DNA of 12,568 nt from an uncultured Flammeovirgaceae bacterium (GCA_946886805.1 CAMPJM010000062.1:1-12568); one strand, 5' to 3'. Numbered from the stretch's first letter, positions 1 through 6,652 are shown. Program-made: numbers and translations. The notes: generated by a model from the letters alone, not told the origin.

Positions 1-2
1 TG

Positions 3-56
3 AGTACGGTAGATTTGTTGGTAGCTGTGGGGGGTGATTTATCGATGGTGGAATAA
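3..56 (+). CDS. Possible 3' end of a plus-strand gene cut by the window edge
   Basis: The third forward frame is open from the window edge and reads STVDLLVAVGGDLSMVE before a TAA stop at 54-56. The peptide looks protein-like, and its STVDLLVAVGG stretch loosely resembles the C-terminal STVxLYKALGGGW end of TolC/NodT-type efflux outer-membrane proteins. Only 17 residues are visible, so this is a weak guess. If real, the gene converges on the mannan operon and the hairpins at 116-139 and 196-233 would separate the two units. Confidence 0.3.
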   Translation, partial: STVDLLVAVGGDLSMVE

Positions 57-58
57 AA

Positions 59-98
59 GGTGGGTGTTGGGTTTTGGGTGTTAGGTTTTGGGTTTTGG
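59..98 (+). repeat. G-rich low-complexity repeat with possible G-quadruplex potential
   Basis: The plus strand has GGG runs at 62-64, 69-71, 76-78 and 90-92 and GG at 84-85 and 97-98, separated by T-rich spacers of the TTTT or TGTT type. Four G-triplets with spacers of 4, 4 and 11 nt could form a loose G-quadruplex. It lies just after the possible stop at 54-56 and before the hairpin at 116-139. No coding function is seen. Confidence 0.45.
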
Positions 99-115
99 CG
101 TTTAGCTCCCCTCTC

Positions 116-139
116 TTTGTTGGTGTTTTCACCAACAAA
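116..139. terminator. Perfect 10-bp stem hairpin with TTTT loop
   Basis: The arm TTTGTTGGTG (116-125) is followed by TTTT and its exact reverse complement CACCAACAAA (130-139). There is no U-tract immediately 3' on either strand, so terminator function is uncertain. Its place, 60 nt after the possible plus-strand stop, fits an end-of-transcript structure for that gene. Confidence 0.35.
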
Positions 140-195
140 CTGGTAAGCGACTGCGATTCTGTAAAAATGCCGATTGATTCTTTAAGCAGACTGTA

Positions 196-233
196 TAAAC
201 AAAAGCTCCTTCCCGGTACGGAGCTTTTGTTTA
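196..233. terminator. Likely bidirectional intrinsic terminator ending the mannan operon
   Basis: A perfect 14-bp inverted repeat (196-209 with 220-233) encloses a 10-nt loop. The loop-side end of each arm is the GC-rich CTCC/GGAG and the outer part is the run CTTTTGTTTA, so the RNA read from either strand has a stem followed by U-rich sequence within the lower stem. It lies 55 nt past the GH130 stop codon on the minus strand. It would also serve a convergent plus-strand gene. Confidence 0.65.
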
Positions 234-264
234 GCTGTGAGAAATCAACCATTATTTGAAGGGG

Positions 265-283
265 TCCCGGAACAGGTCCGGGA
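265..283. other. Short GC-rich hairpin just after the GH130 stop codon
   Basis: TCCCGGA (265-271) pairs with TCCGGGA (277-283) around a 5-nt loop, starting five bases past the GH130 stop on the minus strand. The minus-strand sequence after it is CCCCTTCAAA, not a U-tract, so it is more likely a 3'-end stabilising stem than a terminator by itself. Confidence 0.35.
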
Positions 284-288
284 ATGTG

Positions 289-1494
289 CTACGAATTATA
301 GACTTTCTTCACCTGCTCTTCACCCTCTAAATTGGTGAGGATAATCTGGTTTAAAGTTTCAACAGATTTTCGAGACCTGAGTCCATCCTGAGCGGTGTTC
401 ATTACATAATCCAAAAGTTGATCAACGGTGGTAGTGGCCACATGCAGCCTTGTATCTGACGAAGCGTAATAAATAAAAACTTTACCGTCTTCATCTTTTA
501 TCCAACCATTACTAAAAACCACATTCGATACGTCTCCTACTCTTTCATCGCCTTCCGGTGCCATAAAATAACCGGCAGGTTCGTAAATCACCTTCGTGAT
601 ATCTTCCAGATCGGTCATAAACATGTAAAGCACATACCGCAGGCCTGCCGCAGTATTGCGAACACCATGGGCCAAATTCAGCCAGCCTTTTTCTGTTTTA
701 ATAGGTGCTGGTCCCTGCCCGTTTTTCACTTCATAAACAGTATGGTACTTTTTACGCTGGATGATAACTTCCTTGTCAATCACAGCATTTTCTATAGATG
801 CAGCCAGTCCCAGCCCTATTCCACCTCCAGAGCCTGCTTCAATAAAACTATCCTGTGGCCTGGTGTAAAATGCATATTTCCCATCTACAAATTCCGGATG
901 TAACACTACATTCCGCTGTTGCGCAGAAGGCGTTTTTAGATCTGCCAATCGCTCCCAATCCTTCAAATTTTTAGTTCTGATGATGCCGCATTGTGCCACA
1001 GCATCTGACTCATTGCCTGGTTTTGCTGCCGGATCTTTCCTTTCAGTACAAAAAACACCATATATCCAGCCGTCTTCATGTTGGGTAAGTCTCATATCAT
1101 AAACATTTGCATCGGGGTCGTTAGTCTCCTCCAGTAAAAGGGGGAAGGTCTCAAATTGAAACTGGTCTATGCCTGTCGGACTTGAAGCCAAGGCAAAAAA
1201 GGATTTTCTATCCGCCCCTTCTACCCTTGCCACAACCACATATTGACCATCAAACTTAATTGCCCCGGCATTGAAGACGGCATTGATGCCAAACCTTTCC
1301 ATAAGGTAGGGATTTCGTAGCTTGTTTAAATCATATCGCCAAAAAACAGGCGCATGTGCAGCAGTCAGCACCGGATGTTCATATCTTGAAAATATGCCAT
1401 TGCCAACTCCTTCTTTAATTTTATTTCGTTTGGAAATTAATCCCTGGTACAAAGTGCGGAGATCCAAAAGCCGCCTATCAAAAATATCTTCCAT
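289..1494 (-). CDS. mgp: GH130 subfamily 1 4-O-beta-D-mannosyl-D-glucose phosphorylase
   Basis: Cytoplasmic enzyme (no signal peptide, 401 aa) expected to convert Man-beta-1,4-Glc plus phosphate to alpha-mannose 1-phosphate and glucose. Hallmarks seen: [15 protein letters not shown] near 43-57, NAGAIK at 75-80, [12 protein letters not shown] at 90-101, and [20 protein letters not shown] at 130-149. D133 in the last motif aligns with the family's proton donor, Asp131 of the Bacteroides fragilis enzyme by my recollection. [22 protein letters not shown] (192-213), [16 protein letters not shown] (276-291) and [12 protein letters not shown] (321-332) also match that subfamily. Length is close to the B. 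fragilis enzyme. ATG at 1494 follows an A-rich leader. It is the last gene of the locus, behind the symporter, as in B. fragilis. Mannooligosaccharide phosphorylase (GH130_2) is a less likely alternative given the near-verbatim subfamily-1 motifs. Confidence 0.93.
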   Translation of the reverse strand: MEDIFDRRLLDLRTLYQGLISKRNKIKEGVGNGIFSRYEHPVLTAAHAPVFWRYDLNKLRNPYLMERFGINAVFNAGAIKFDGQYVVVARVEGADRKSFFALASSPTGIDQFQFETFPLLLEETNDPDANVYDMRLTQHEDGWIYGVFCTERKDPAAKPGNESDAVAQCGIIRTKNLKDWERLADLKTPSAQQRNVVLHPEFVDGKYAFYTRPQDSFIEAGSGGGIGLGLAASIENAVIDKEVIIQRKKYHTVYEVKNGQGPAPIKTEKGWLNLAHGVRNTAAGLRYVLYMFMTDLEDITKVIYEPAGYFMAPEGDERVGDVSNVVFSNGWIKDEDGKVFIYYASSDTRLHVATTTVDQLLDYVMNTAQDGLRSRKSVETLNQIILTNLEGEEQVKKVYNS

Positions 1495-1585
1495 TTTCTT
1501 AATTTATAACTCATTTTTTATTGTCTTTAAAACCTTTCCAACATTCTCCGAATAGGTCACCCGAATTTACTGCCAACGATGGGAG

Positions 1586-1623
1586 ATTCCTGATAACACT
1601 TCCTATCGTCAGGTTTCAGGAAT
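1586..1623. repeat. Imperfect inverted repeat in the symporter-GH130 gap
   Basis: ATTCCTGA (1586-1593) and TCAGGAAT (1616-1623) form an 8-bp perfect stem around a 22-nt loop that itself holds TCAGG. It sits about 95 nt upstream of the GH130 start, within a 307-bp gap (1495-1801) that holds no ORF I can support and no clear Bacteroidota TTTG / TAnnTTTG promoter. Confidence 0.4.
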
Positions 1624-1686
1624 GACGGCTTTCAGGAACTGAGTAGTTTAATTCTCTTTTATCAAAATCTCTGTATCCTCAGTGCT

Positions 1687-1764
1687 CTTCCGGATTTGCA
1701 ATCCGGAAGCTCTAACCATGGATTTGTAATCCATTTTCAATTCTTCAAAACCACATTGCAAATG
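1687..1764. repeat. Tandem mini-hairpins sharing a GGATTTGYAATCC core
   Basis: Hairpin one (1687-1709) has a 10-bp stem CTTCCGGATT / AATCCGGAAG with loop TGC. Hairpin two (1718-1734) has a 7-bp stem ATGGATT / AATCCAT with loop TGT. Both share the core GGATTTG(C/T)AATCC, while the bases outside the core differ and still pair in each. A weaker third copy in opposite orientation (1754-1764, CATT GCA AATG) follows. This is a small palindromic repeat cluster downstream of the symporter stop, not a U-tract terminator. Confidence 0.6.
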
Positions 1765-1801
1765 CCCATTAAATTCTGGGACACACTTCAGTTTTCTATT
1801 T

Positions 1802-3667
1802 TTATTTTTTTTCATCCGCCATAGCTGTATTCGCTATTTCTCCATTGTTGGTGGAAAGCTTGTCCCACCAGGTTCGTTTTAGAATAAAGCCAATGACGGC
1901 TAACACAATCACCGTGACCAGTAACTCATCAAACATATACAGCACAAGGTATATGGGCAATAAGGTAAGGCCCATCTGACCAATTACGCCCAATACAACA
2001 TTGGATGTGTCTAACCAGAAATTTTTATTTTCATTAAAATGAGGATTTTCCTCTCTTACAACATCATAAATAGGCTTCCAAAAGCCCCAGGGCCTTACCT
2101 TGATGTAAAATTTCTTTAAAACTTCAATATCTGTTGGCGCAGCGGTGTAAGTTCCAATAAGGCTACCAGCCAGAGAAATGATTAATATAAGCGGGAAATA
2201 ATATAAAGCAATGCCGTCAAAAATATAGGGAAAGATAAGCGCAGGCACTATTCCGGAGAGCATCCCCCAGAAGAACCCGTTGCTGTTAAACCTCCACCAG
2301 TACCATTTTAGCACGTTTGATGCGATGTAACCACCATAAAGGCCGGATACGATCCATTGCAAAATGGAGTTTACATCTTTTGCGAAAAAGCCAATCACTA
2401 TGCTTACCGTCACTACAAAAATGCCAGTAAGATAGTTGATACTGGAAATTTTAGCATTGTTAGCCTGCGGGTTAATATATTTCAGGTAAACATCTATTAC
2501 CAAATATGCCTGTGCCGCATTAAGTGTGCCGGCGAATGTTCCGATAAAAGAAGCTAAAAGACCAGCTAGAATTAACCCTAACAACCCGACAGGAACAAAA
2601 GCAACCAAAGAAGCGGGAAGTATTTGCTCGAAATCAATATCACCACCTGATTGTAAGCCTAATTCATTATAACCGAGCAAGGCCAATACAGCAAAACCAA
2701 TCACCATCATATATCGGGTAGGTATCAGTACAATTGACACAAAGCCACTCATTTTTGCAGCATCTTCTGGCGACCTGGATGATAATATTTTCTGCATATC
2801 ATAATTTGGCGTAGGGCCTGCCAGACTCGCCAGAATACCCTTAAAAAGCATCATGGAAAAGAATATTCCAAAAAGAGAAAATCCATCTGTTTCTATCTTC
2901 GCATTTACGCCTTCAATAATCCCCGACCAATCTATGTTCAATTCCATCCCAAAAAAGGGAGTCATCCATTCGGCGGGAACCTGAAGAGTGTTCCCACTGA
3001 GGTTCACCATGGCAATGATACCAATAGCAATAGCACCAATGGTCATAATAGTGAACTGCAACACATCAGCCCAGACTATACTGGCCATTCCTCCTATTAC
3101 AGAATAAAAAACAGCAAAAAGGGTAAAGATTACCCCGTAGAAATGAGGAACATATTCAGCACTGAGGTTAAAAGGAAGGTAGGGCTGTAGTACCGACCAG
3201 GGTATGAAAACCTCTATAAACTTACCTAATCCTATGAATCCATAAGCCAGAAAACCCAGGCAGCTTATCAAGGCAAAAACTACCACAATGGCATGCGATT
3301 TTCCTGTTCCTTTCCCCAGACCAAATCTGGTTGACATCCATTCTGCACCTGTCATTACGTTAGATCTGCGCAACCAGGCAGCCAAAAACATCATCAAAAA
3401 AATCTGGTTAAAAGACGGCCACAGCCAGGGAATCCATATACTTTTAAGGCCGTAAATAAAAGCAAGCATCACCATCCACATGGTCCCCGAGATATCGAAC
3501 ATGCCCGAGGCATTGGAAAGTCCTAATGCATACCAGGGAAGCGTATTACCACCCAACATATACGATTCCTTGCTGGCTTTTGCCTTGTTTTTCTGCCATA
3601 AACCTATCAGCAAAATCCCAACTAAATAAGCCAGAATGATTAAACCATCTATTACTCCTAATCTCAT
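1802..3667 (-). CDS. Sodium:solute symporter (SSS family), probable manno-disaccharide importer
   Basis: Inner-membrane transporter of 621 aa with about 13-14 hydrophobic segments, starting with the first helix at 5-24 and an SKESYMLGG motif at 32-40 typical of the family. The SSS signature region GGMASIVWADVLQF lies at 192-205 and the helix with ASFIGTFAGTLNAAQAYLVID at 372-392. Members of this family couple sugar uptake to Na+. The place between GH26 and GH130 matches the predicted sugar symporter of the B. fragilis mannan operon, so mannobiose or mannosylglucose is the likely cargo; substrate is inference. The ATG at 3667 has an A-rich leader and an immediate hydrophobic N-terminus (MRLGVIDGLIILAYLVG). 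The C-terminal tail is short and hydrophilic. It lies 517 bp behind the GH26 gene and 307 bp ahead of GH130, both gaps filled with palindromic repeats. Confidence 0.9.
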   Translation of the reverse strand: MRLGVIDGLIILAYLVGILLIGLWQKNKAKASKESYMLGGNTLPWYALGLSNASGMFDISGTMWMVMLAFIYGLKSIWIPWLWPSFNQIFLMMFLAAWLRRSNVMTGAEWMSTRFGLGKGTGKSHAIVVVFALISCLGFLAYGFIGLGKFIEVFIPWSVLQPYLPFNLSAEYVPHFYGVIFTLFAVFYSVIGGMASIVWADVLQFTIMTIGAIAIGIIAMVNLSGNTLQVPAEWMTPFFGMELNIDWSGIIEGVNAKIETDGFSLFGIFFSMMLFKGILASLAGPTPNYDMQKILSSRSPEDAAKMSGFVSIVLIPTRYMMVIGFAVLALLGYNELGLQSGGDIDFEQILPASLVAFVPVGLLGLILAGLLASFIGTFAGTLNAAQAYLVIDVYLKYINPQANNAKISSINYLTGIFVVTVSIVIGFFAKDVNSILQWIVSGLYGGYIASNVLKWYWWRFNSNGFFWGMLSGIVPALIFPYIFDGIALYYFPLILIISLAGSLIGTYTAAPTDIEVLKKFYIKVRPWGFWKPIYDVVREENPHFNENKNFWLDTSNVVLGVIGQMGLTLLPIYLVLYMFDELLVTVIVLAVIGFILKRTWWDKLSTNNGEIANTAMADEKK

Positions 3668-3748
3668 AAATTCTTATTTTAACCCGCTGTTATCCGTTGC
3701 TTTTAACCTGGGTTCGATCTAGGGGGGGCGTCATACACTTTCTTTCAC

Positions 3749-3836
3749 AATGTCGTTAAGTTAAGCTTTTTTTATACCTCATCCCTTGCCCTTCTCCTGA
3801 AGAGAGAAGGGTATAAGGCCTTAACTTAACGACATT
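3749..3836. mobile_element. 88-bp MITE-like palindromic element with 17-bp perfect terminal inverted repeats
   Basis: AATGTCGTTAAGTTAAG (3749-3765) is matched exactly in reverse complement at 3820-3836. Inside are nested stems TTATACC / GGTATAA (3772-3778 with 3810-3816) and CCCTTCTC / GAGAAGGG (3789-3796 with 3804-3811), so the whole unit can fold as one long hairpin. No ORF is inside and no clear target-site duplication is visible. The inner part, beginning CCTCATCCCTTGCCC, closely resembles the inner part of the element at 4058-4150. It lies in the 517-bp gap upstream of the symporter. Confidence 0.65.
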
Positions 3837-3851
3837 TCTCACTTTCAGGAG

Positions 3852-3901
3852 ATACCGGATAAATAAAGATTTTTGAAATGTAAATCTTTATTGTCCGGTA
3901 T
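3852..3901. repeat. Long near-perfect hairpin, 16 bp from the MITE-like element
   Basis: ATACCGGA (3852-3859) pairs with TCCGGTAT (3894-3901), and ATAAAGATTT (3863-3872) pairs with AAATCTTTAT (3882-3891), separated by a small asymmetric bulge; the loop is 9 nt. On the plus strand a run of six T follows seven bases later (3909-3914), but no plus-strand gene precedes it. It is better read as another dispersed palindrome than as an active terminator. Confidence 0.55.
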
Positions 3902-4057
3902 GACGGTCTTTTTTGATAGTCGAACGCAGGTTTAAATAATCTTTCCAAAAAAAATACCCTGCCCTTTCCGATGCATCGTTACTCGTCAAGGACAGTGGTA
4001 TCTTCACTCTTCACACCAAAACATTGTTGACCGTTTTATGAAATCAAAATTGACAAT

Positions 4058-4150
4058 TAAAAATCACTGAAAATTAGGATTTATTTAACCTCACCCTTGC
4101 CCTCTCCTAAAGTGAGAGGGTTTAAATGGTCTAATTTCCAATGATTTTTA
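4058..4150. mobile_element. 93-bp MITE-like palindromic element, second copy with different arms
   Basis: The outer arms 4058-4077 and 4131-4150 are inverted repeats with 18 of 20 positions matching. Inside, ATTTAA / TTAAAT (4083-4088 with 4122-4127) and CCCTCTC / GAGAGGG (4100-4106 with 4114-4120) form nested stems with a 7-nt loop. The inner part CCTCACCCTTGCCCTCTCC matches that of the element at 3749-3836, with one base lost from each side of the central stem so pairing is kept. The outer arms show no similarity to that element. It starts 34 nt past the GH26 stop codon on the minus strand and could also shape the GH26 mRNA end. Confidence 0.6.
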
Positions 4151-4184
4151 TCAATGTTACTTCATTCACAAAACGGGCAAATTA

Positions 4185-5384
4185 CTATTCTACTGTTACA
4201 CCTTCAGCCAACTCATACATATCAGGCAGATCCTTACTAAACAAGGTGTACTTGGATTCATAAAAAGTCTTAAAATCGGTAGCGGAACTGTGGCCTGCAT
4301 AGGGCCCGTAGAAATGGTAACCTTCTTTGGTCGGATCATATTTATTTCTCCACATTACTATCAGACTAATCTCTTTGCCAATGATCGGCGTCAACATTTC
4401 CTTAGTCCAATAATCACTGTAAGGTGAACCGTCGCCTTTCCTGATGCCTTCTATTCCTGTTTCTGTTACTCCCACGGGCTTCTTTTTCTCCTTTGAAAGC
4501 GTTTCTAAATTTCTAAGATTGGTTGAAAGAGCGGTAGTGTTGGTACCGTGGTAACTGTCGAACCCTATAAAATCTACATAATCATCACCCGGCCAACGAA
4601 ACAGGAAACTTTCAATAGTACCGACACCATCCACCTGAGGAGAAATAGCATAAATAAAATTGTGCACGCTTTTTTCATCCTTTAAATAATCTATTGTGAA
4701 TTTCCAGAAAGCGATAAATTCTTCCTGAGTGGTACAGCTTCTCCCCCACCACGACCAGGTTTGGGTATGTTCATGATATGGCCTGAAAATAACCGGAATA
4801 AGCTTTCCTTCAGCGTCTTTTAGGTCATTGGCAAATGCTGCTAATTTGTCCAACCAGCCCTTATATTTAATATTTACAGCACTTCCTTCCTGCAAAATTT
4901 GCTTTACAACCGTTTTATCTGAATTGTCCCAGGAATCGCCACCTGTGAGTGGATTATTGATGTGGATACAGGCTGTTATTACTTCCCCCCGGCTTCTGGC
5001 TTCAAGTATTGTACGTTTACGGTCTGCATTTAAAGTACCTGTTTCGCTTCTATCATCCATTATCTCTGCAAAATCGAGACTGTAGACCGCAGGATAATCG
5101 CCCACAATTTCTTTAACATCTGATCTTCCTGGTTCTGTCATCCACTCACGACCGTACAGCAAATCATCGTGATGACCAAACATAACACCTTGTGACTGCA
5201 GGCGCCAAAGCTGAGAATACAATGCTTTTGTTTCTGCCGTTGCGTCCTTATCGGTAAGGCTAAGTGTTATGGGCACTATCTCTTCCTCTTCCTCAACTAT
5301 AGGATCTGTTTTTACTTCATCATCAGTCGAGCATGCGCAGCCAAATAATGAAAATAATACAACTAATAGGTAAATTGATTTCAT
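4185..5384 (-). CDS. GH26 endo-beta-1,4-mannanase, surface lipoprotein
   Basis: Expected to hydrolyse beta-1,4-mannan or glucomannan at the cell surface. The start at 5384 is chosen because it gives MKSIYLLVVLFSLFGCAC, a lipoprotein signal with candidate lipid Cys at 16 or 18, followed by STDDE, an acidic stretch like Bacteroidota surface-export signals. The frame stays open to 5561, but the extra 59 codons run through two REP-like repeats and are not credible. GH26 features: FGHHDD at 69-74, FRPYHEH at 200-206 with E205 as acid/base, WSWWG at 210-214, VTETG at 306-310 with E308 as nucleophile, and MWRN at 344-347. The mature protein of about 380 aa is a single catalytic domain with no binding module. 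GH26, symporter, GH130 is the B. fragilis gene set, where this enzyme releases mannobiose; endo versus mannobiose-producing mode cannot be told here. Confidence 0.92.
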   Translation of the reverse strand: MKSIYLLVVLFSLFGCACSTDDEVKTDPIVEEEEEIVPITLSLTDKDATAETKALYSQLWRLQSQGVMFGHHDDLLYGREWMTEPGRSDVKEIVGDYPAVYSLDFAEIMDDRSETGTLNADRKRTILEARSRGEVITACIHINNPLTGGDSWDNSDKTVVKQILQEGSAVNIKYKGWLDKLAAFANDLKDAEGKLIPVIFRPYHEHTQTWSWWGRSCTTQEEFIAFWKFTIDYLKDEKSVHNFIYAISPQVDGVGTIESFLFRWPGDDYVDFIGFDSYHGTNTTALSTNLRNLETLSKEKKKPVGVTETGIEGIRKGDGSPYSDYWTKEMLTPIIGKEISLIVMWRNKYDPTKEGYHFYGPYAGHSSATDFKTFYESKYTLFSKDLPDMYELAEGVTVE

Positions 5385-5411
5385 ATTTTTTAATTTAATG
5401 ATTTCACATAA

Positions 5412-5435
5412 ACACGAGCGAGACGCTCGCGCCAG
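5412..5435. repeat. REP-like palindromic repeat, copy 1
   Basis: A 24-bp unit containing CGAGCG AGA CGCTCG, a 6-bp stem with a 3-nt loop, ended by CGCCAG. It matches the unit at 5509-5532 in the same orientation with one difference (AGA versus AAA in the loop). It lies 28 bp upstream of the GH26 start codon. The GC-rich stem contrasts with the AT-rich surroundings. Confidence 0.7.
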
Positions 5436-5508
5436 TGCCGTCTCCGTGGTTGCGTGGCACACCAACGACCTGATAAGAGTGGGTTTAGTTGCGATTGCCT
5501 GCATTTTG

Positions 5509-5532
5509 ACACGAGCGAAACGCTCGCGCCAG
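5509..5532. repeat. REP-like palindromic repeat, copy 2
   Basis: CGAGCG AAA CGCTCG with the same flanks as the copy at 5412-5435, in direct orientation, 97 bp from it start to start. Tandem same-orientation palindromes of this size resemble REP elements spread by RAYT transposases; no such transposase is in the window, so that link is inference. Confidence 0.7.
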
Positions 5533-5565
5533 AGTCGCAGAGCACTTCTGCAAGCTATCAACTAA

Positions 5566-5661
5566 GACTTCCGAAGTTTCGTAGATTAAATTTCATAACT
5601 TCTTATTTACAGCAAAGGCTAACTAAAGCTTCTGCCTTAAAACGACCAAACTTCGGAAGTC
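5566..5661. repeat. 14-bp inverted repeat pair downstream of the third lipoprotein gene
   Basis: GACTTCCGAAGTTT (5566-5579) and AAACTTCGGAAGTC (5648-5661) are exact reverse complements 68 bp apart. Each arm is itself nearly palindromic (ACTTC, one base, GAAGT), so the two can also be seen as direct copies. The pair begins 17 nt past the stop of the lipoprotein gene on the minus strand. Between the arms I see no ORF. Possibly a small dispersed element or mRNA-end structure. Confidence 0.55.
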
Positions 5662-5678
5662 AATTTATTTCTTAAGAA

Positions 5679-6617
5679 TTATCTCTTAGTCACCTCTATC
5701 CAATATCTTCGAGGCTTCTTGACGAATTTGTCATAATCAGAATATATTTTATCCCAATCGTCAGTACCATTTAAAGTGAAAGCGAATGCCTGATCTTCTA
5801 TGGTTTTTGATTGGCCATCTCCCAGGTCTACTGTTCCGGAACCTTCGATAGAACCTGAAGCAGTGCTTCCATCGGGAAAAGTAAATGTCACTAAACCTGT
5901 AGTATAATTTCTTGCCCACGTGCTTTCGCCTTCTGGTATTTTTCGATAGAAGTGGTTTACGTCCGTTACAGGATCGCCTATGAAGGTAAAATCTGCATAC
6001 AAACCATCTTCACCAGCATCATTTACTACTGTACCAAATGTATTTCCTTCTTCTGTAATGCCCTCCATTTCAAAGGTAAGTACATTATCCAATTCAGCTG
6101 CGGGACCACCTACTTCCGGCCATATCCAGGGCTTGTCGGTATGTGCCATTATGGCTCCGCCACCATACTCCGGTCCTGTACCACCGTAGATTACCAGATT
6201 ATTTATATCGTAAGTGCCCAAAAGCGTCTCTGTGAATTCGCTAGCAATTATAGTATATTCCCGTGTTTTTCCAGTGGGGGAAGTCACCGATATCGTTGCA
6301 CTGTTTGAAGCATTTTCAAAATTAAGGGCATCTCCGACTGCTATTGATTTTTCTGCCTCATAAGAAGTTTGAATACTGTTTAGCTTAATATTGCTTAAGT
6401 CGGGAATTTCGCTAACATTGATTGTAACGTTGATCGTGCCGGTGTTATCATCAATACGCGTGATGACAGGTTTACCAACTTGATTTTCAAATTTTATGTC
6501 GATAATGCTTCTTTCATTATTCCATCCACCCTCTTCAAGTCTCTCGAAAGGATTTGTCTGACAGGACACCTGTAGCAATGCCACAGCAAGTACCAGTATG
6601 TATTTTATGTTCTTCAT
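5679..6617 (-). CDS. SusE/F-position surface glycan-binding lipoprotein (unclassified)
   Basis: A 312-aa lipoprotein directly behind susD (35-nt gap), where SusE/F-like surface glycan-binding proteins normally sit. Signal peptide MKNIKYILVLAVALLQVSC with lipid Cys at 19. Residues about 38-125 (IIDIKFENQVGKPVITRIDD ... TGKTREYTIIAS) look like a beta-sandwich repeat domain of the DUF5018 or cadherin-like kind found in such proteins, ending in the usual S-P-TGK-REYTI pattern. The remainder (about 130-312) is Gly- and aromatic-rich beta-type sequence (YGGTGPEYGGG, KPWIWPEVGG, HFYRKIPEGESTWARNY) that I cannot assign to a named family; the Trp/Tyr clusters could stack on sugars. It has no catalytic motif I recognise. 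The role in binding mannan is inferred from position and architecture. Confidence 0.72.
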   Translation of the reverse strand: MKNIKYILVLAVALLQVSCQTNPFERLEEGGWNNERSIIDIKFENQVGKPVITRIDDNTGTINVTINVSEIPDLSNIKLNSIQTSYEAEKSIAVGDALNFENASNSATISVTSPTGKTREYTIIASEFTETLLGTYDINNLVIYGGTGPEYGGGAIMAHTDKPWIWPEVGGPAAELDNVLTFEMEGITEEGNTFGTVVNDAGEDGLYADFTFIGDPVTDVNHFYRKIPEGESTWARNYTTGLVTFTFPDGSTASGSIEGSGTVDLGDGQSKTIEDQAFAFTLNGTDDWDKIYSDYDKFVKKPRRYWIEVTKR

Positions 6618-6652
6618 TTCTTTATATTTTGTTAGGATTGTCAGATGAAAAA

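Noticed and set aside
74..259. 61-codon plus-strand ORF at the left end
   Set aside because: It runs through the G-rich repeat and both hairpins, so it is better explained as non-coding.
3708..3726. GGGTTCGATC stretch resembling a tRNA T-arm or an att-site remnant
   Set aside because: The stem around the TTCGA loop does not pair in tRNA register, no acceptor or anticodon arm is found upstream, and no integrase is present.
5952..6308. 118-codon plus-strand ORF opposite the third lipoprotein gene
   Set aside because: It is antisense to a well-supported lipoprotein gene, and its Cys/Tyr/Ile-rich product has no protein-like pattern.
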